A DNA stretch of 23,734 bases from JAVXAG01 sp040307645 (GTDB taxonomy: Bacteria; Bacillota; Clostridia; Peptostreptococcales; Anaerovoracaceae), in the NCBI GenBank assembly GCA_040307645.1, contig JAWRJF010000066.1:1-23734 (forward strand), in the 5' to 3' direction. How positions within the stretch are numbered: position 1 is the stretch's first letter; each line of letters begins with the position of its first letter. The notes under the pieces were generated by a model. The model saw only the letters and a program-made list of their open reading frames with translations, made no database searches and was not told where the DNA came from. Positions 21,786-23,734 of this stretch are shown one piece after another. The position numbers and the translations under genes are program-made.

Positions 21786-21833
21786 TAGCTAACCTATTTT
21801 TTTTACACAGAAAAAATTGAAAGGAATCAAACT

Positions 21834-22169
21834 ATGACAAATTTAAATAGATTAATATTAGAGATGGGAAACCGTCTATATTATACAGAAGAAAACTACA
21901 ACAACTTTCTTGAAGAAAATGGACTTGTACCTACTGATGTATTTAGCCATACAACAGACATGGCATCACTACTAAAAACAGTAATAGCAATACTTGAATC
22001 ACTATCTAACAATATAGATTATTTTAGACGAATTGAAACAGAGTTCTCTAATACAAGTGAAGCATATACAAGTTTAAGACAAAGGATTCAAGACGTTCAG
22101 AATCGTTTATATACCATTCCTAGTTATGAGCCAACAGAAACAAATATCTCATTTCTATATCATAACTAA
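21834..22169 (+). CDS. Putative head-tail connector/adaptor protein
   Basis: A 111-residue helical protein: LNRLILEMGNRLYYTEENYN, then FLEENGLVPTDVF, then LLKTVIAILESLSNNIDYFR. The opening, with YYTEE-Y-FL-ENGL and a long helix, resembles small adaptor proteins that dock under the portal in SPP1-like and clostridial phages. No enzymatic motif is seen. The RBS is GAAAGGA (21819-21825) 8 bases before the ATG. It is 12 bases from the next gene and co-transcribed with it. The assignment rests on pattern and context. It would close the filled head and prepare for tail attachment. Confidence 0.6.
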   Translation: MTNLNRLILEMGNRLYYTEENYNNFLEENGLVPTDVFSHTTDMASLLKTVIAILESLSNNIDYFRRIETEFSNTSEAYTSLRQRIQDVQNRLYTIPSYEPTETNISFLYHN

Positions 22170-22181
22170 AGGGGTGATAAT

Positions 22182-23354
22182 ATGATTAATGATAATCCAA
22201 CATATACTATGTTTTATGATACCTTACAGCGAGAGGGTATCAATATAATAGTGGGTAATAATTCAGTAAAAGTATTTGCTAGGAAGAATGAAAATAGTGG
22301 TAAAGTGCCATATTTGAACATTTATAGCCAAAAATCAGATGTGATAAATCAAGGGGTTGTCATAACTGTTGGAGATAGACCCTATCTAGTTCTAAAGACA
22401 GTAACAATTGAAAATGATACTTATAATAAATCAACTTGTGTTGAGTGCAATCAAATTATCAAATATATGCTTAAAAATCCTATTAATAGTACAAAAGCAA
22501 CGATAACAACATTTAATGCTGTTAGCTATGATATAGCTGAATCTATCAAAATAAGTACAGATATTAACACAATTACATCAAGTGGACATTTTACACTTCC
22601 TTTAACTAATGAAACTAAAGCAATGAATATTAATGATAGGTTCTTTGCAGGTGGCACTAAATTAGCATGGAAAATAAGAGATTTATTCTATCAAAATAAT
22701 ATGATAGAAGTTTATTGTGATAGGGATAATACAAATAGTAATGATGATATAGAAAACGCCATAGCTGATAGGTGGCTATATGAGGAAAAACCAAACACAT
22801 ATAAAGTTGTTATTGAGCAAAGCGAAATATCTATGTTTAAAAATGAAACACAGCAACTAAATGTATCAGTTCTAAAGGACAATCAAGCATATACACCAAC
22901 AAATCCTATACTATGGACTATTCAAGATAATACTGTTGCATCTATTGACAGCACAAACACTATAACAGGGTTGAGCATGGGGAACACGCACATAATAGGT
23001 AACTATAAGGAAAAGGACACAGATTATTCAATATCTGATAGTGTAAGTGTTGAAATTAAAGAACCTGTTATTGATGTAAAAGAAATAATTGTTAATCCAG
23101 AGATAACAGCCATAAAGCAAAATAGAACAATAACAATGACAGCTAATTTATATAAGAATGGTGTTATTCAAACTGATGTTGTGAGTGCTGTTCCTAGTGG
23201 GGCAGATGCTCCTAGTTGTTATACATGGACAGCAAAAGGAAATAATACTTTTGATTTAAAGAATAATATGAGGTCAATGATACCTTTAACATTAACTTTT
23301 ACTTGTGGTGATATAGTCAAAGTTATGACAGTAGAATTAAATGCAATGTTTTAA
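22182..23354 (+). CDS. Putative head-completion (stopper-like) protein with C-terminal Ig-like domains
   Basis: A 390-residue protein in at least three parts. Residues 1-100 (PTYTMFYDTLQREGINIIVG, then NQGVVITVGDRPYLVLKTVT) look like the compact beta domain of head-closure or stopper proteins. Residues 100-205 form a separate domain of unknown type (SYDIAESIKISTD, FFAGGTKLAWKIRDLFY). Residues 206-290 are a Big_2-type Ig domain (VVIEQSEISMFKNETQQLNV, ILWTIQDNTVASIDSTNTIT). Residues 297-390 are a second, less regular Ig-like domain (VNPEITAIKQNRTITMTANL). Ig domains are common as surface additions on phage virions. No signal peptide or anchor is present, so it is a virion part rather than a cell-surface adhesin. 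The RBS is AAAGGGGTGA. It is the last gene before attR. Confidence 0.6.
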   Translation: MINDNPTYTMFYDTLQREGINIIVGNNSVKVFARKNENSGKVPYLNIYSQKSDVINQGVVITVGDRPYLVLKTVTIENDTYNKSTCVECNQIIKYMLKNPINSTKATITTFNAVSYDIAESIKISTDINTITSSGHFTLPLTNETKAMNINDRFFAGGTKLAWKIRDLFYQNNMIEVYCDRDNTNSNDDIENAIADRWLYEEKPNTYKVVIEQSEISMFKNETQQLNVSVLKDNQAYTPTNPILWTIQDNTVASIDSTNTITGLSMGNTHIIGNYKEKDTDYSISDSVSVEIKEPVIDVKEIIVNPEITAIKQNRTITMTANLYKNGVIQTDVVSAVPSGADAPSCYTWTAKGNNTFDLKNNMRSMIPLTLTFTCGDIVKVMTVELNAMF

Positions 23355-23357
23355 AAA

Positions 23358-23387
23358 TTGACTTGTAATTGATTCTTTATTTATATA
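23358..23387 (+). promoter_or_regulatory. Possible outward promoter at the right end of the element
   Basis: TTGACT (23358-23363), an 18-base spacer and TATATA (23382-23387), with TATAAT overlapping at 23386. No gene follows inside the integrated element. In the circular form it would read across attP toward int. Confidence 0.35.
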
Positions 23388-23411
23388 TAATAGTTATGAA
23401 ATTTATTATAT

Positions 23412-23448
23412 TTGAATAATGATGTTCATATTGAGTTAAGATGTTCAA
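23412..23448 (+). repeat. Right arm-type integrase sites (two 18-bp direct repeats)
   Basis: TTGAATAATGATGTTCAT (23412-23429) and TTGAGTTAAGATGTTCAA (23431-23448) correspond to the left arm sites. A perfect palindrome GTTGAAATTTCAAC (23464-23477), a member of the repeat family at 11757-12312, lies between them and the attR core. Confidence 0.7.
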
Positions 23449-23490
23449 ATAAGCTGTATAAATGTTGAAATTTCAACGATTTATTTAATA

Positions 23491-23536
23491 ATAATGATGA
23501 TGTACAGAAAGTGCATACAAATTGTGGCATTGATCT
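23491..23536 (+). repeat. attR: right copy of the 46-bp attachment repeat
   Basis: Exact 46-base match to 10143-10188, in the same orientation. The chromosome resumes after it. Confidence 0.92.
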
Positions 23537-23549
23537 TTTTGAAGAATAA
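23491..23549 (+). pseudogene. Displaced native 3' end of yebC
   Basis: In the yebC frame this fragment reads DDVQKVHTNCGIDLFEE, then TAA at 23547-23549. It has no start or promoter of its own. It is the original chromosomal end of yebC, cut off when the element integrated. The yebC terminator follows it. Confidence 0.85.
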
Positions 23550-23567
23550 TTCATAAAACAATTAATT

Positions 23568-23597
23568 AAGGGTTATCGTAATTTACGATAACCCTTT
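23568..23597 (+). terminator. Hairpin of the original yebC terminator
   Basis: AAGGGTTATCGTA and TACGATAACCCTT form a perfect 13-bp stem with an ATT loop, followed by TC. It lies 18 bases after the native yebC stop. Confidence 0.7.
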
Positions 23598-23609
23598 CAG
23601 ACTGAAGAC

Positions 23610-23646
23610 AAAGTCCGAGGGTTCACGACGAATCCGAGGACTTTTT
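23610..23646 (+). terminator. Second terminator-type hairpin downstream of attR
   Basis: AAAGTCC (23610-23616) pairs with GGACTTT (23638-23644), with an inner GG/CC pairing, and the T-run continues. It forms a tandem pair with the hairpin at 23568. Confidence 0.65.
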
Positions 23647-23671
23647 CTTGTGCAATAAATCAATATAAACA

Positions 23672-23710
23672 CTGAAATTTCAACACTTATTAGGGTTTTT
23701 GTGGTATAAT
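23672..23710 (+). promoter_or_regulatory. Extended -10 promoter with upstream palindrome, for a gene beyond the window
   Basis: TGGTATAAT (23702-23710) is an extended -10 element. No -35 hexamer is evident. CTGAAATTTCAA followed by CACTTAT (23672-23690), a chromosomal relative of the element's palindrome family, lies where a -35 box or operator would be. No coding sequence is certain in the last 24 bases. Confidence 0.5.
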
Positions 23711-23734
23711 ATGAGTATAGAAAAACCAAAGGAA

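Larger units (their letters stand above)
10143..23536 (+). mobile_element. Integrated element with capsid and packaging genes, probably a capsid-forming phage satellite (about 13.35 kb)
   Basis: A 46-bp perfect direct repeat bounds the segment (10143-10188 and 23491-23536); the left copy is the 3' end of yebC. A tyrosine integrase lies beside the left repeat, and two 18-bp arm-type repeats lie inside each end. Between the ends are xis-like, scaffold, major capsid, probable replication, small and large terminase, portal, serine recombinase and two connector-type genes, all on the plus strand. Tail, host-lysis and head-protease genes are not visible. This matches what is known of capsid-forming satellites, which build and fill their own heads and take tails from a helper phage. 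A shrunken prophage is the alternative. The boundaries are firm; the satellite lifestyle is inference. Confidence 0.9.

Noticed and set aside
22182..23354. Surface adhesin or invasin based on Ig-like domains
   Set aside because: There is no signal peptide or cell-wall anchor, and it is coupled to a connector-type gene inside the head gene set.
23610..23646. tRNA fragment suggested by GGTTCACGACGAATCC
   Set aside because: The T-arm-like string is the inner part of a hairpin with a T-run; no acceptor, D or anticodon arms are found.

Overview
The window is AT-rich DNA from a member of the Firmicutes, most likely the class Clostridia. This rests on the rpoD-trmK-nif3 order, a type-A RNase P RNA, the clostridial form of YebC, and a very large two-domain 2-hydroxyacyl-CoA dehydratase activase typical of anaerobic amino-acid and acyl-CoA metabolism. 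I do not assign a genus.

Bases 1 to about 10142 are ordinary chromosome, all read on the plus strand: the 3' part of rpoD, then trmK, nif3 and an exported CapA-like protein packed as one operon. They are followed by rnpB with its own -10 box and terminator, a MATE exporter, the 1434-residue activase, and yebC behind a good sigma-A promoter.

Bases 10143 to 23536 are an integrated element of about 13.35 kb. It is bounded by a 46-bp perfect direct repeat whose left copy is the 3' end of yebC. The displaced native end of yebC and its terminator lie just beyond the right copy. The tyrosine integrase sits next to the left end, and two 18-bp arm-type repeats lie inside each end. The cargo, all plus strand, comprises: a MerR/Xis-like DNA-binding protein; scaffold and major capsid; a small HTH protein; a DHH-like protein; a run of small genes including two related ones; a probable replication protein beside tandem 45-bp repeats; small and large terminase; portal; a self-contained serine recombinase cassette; and two head-completion or connector-type proteins, the last carrying Ig-like domains.

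No tail tube, tape measure, baseplate, fibre, holin, endolysin or head protease is visible. The gene set (integrate, replicate, build and fill a head, close the head) is what a capsid-forming phage satellite would carry if it borrows tails and lysis from a helper phage. A decayed prophage is the main alternative, but the morphogenesis and packaging frames are intact. The one broken gene is a small zinc-ribbon ORF. This satellite-like element is the most interesting object in the window.

The element's noncoding DNA is rich in structure. It holds a long hairpin over the integrase ribosome-binding site, a palindromic repeat family (TTGAAATTTCAA core) around 11.75-12.3 kb, a row of hairpins between xis and scaffold, possible origin repeats at 16.2 kb, a possible recombination-site region at 20.8-21.0 kb, and a LexA-like box before the head-connector genes. 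After the right repeat (23537-23734) the chromosome resumes with two hairpins and an extended -10 promoter for a gene beyond the window. All functions are inferred from sequence reading alone; no database search was run.
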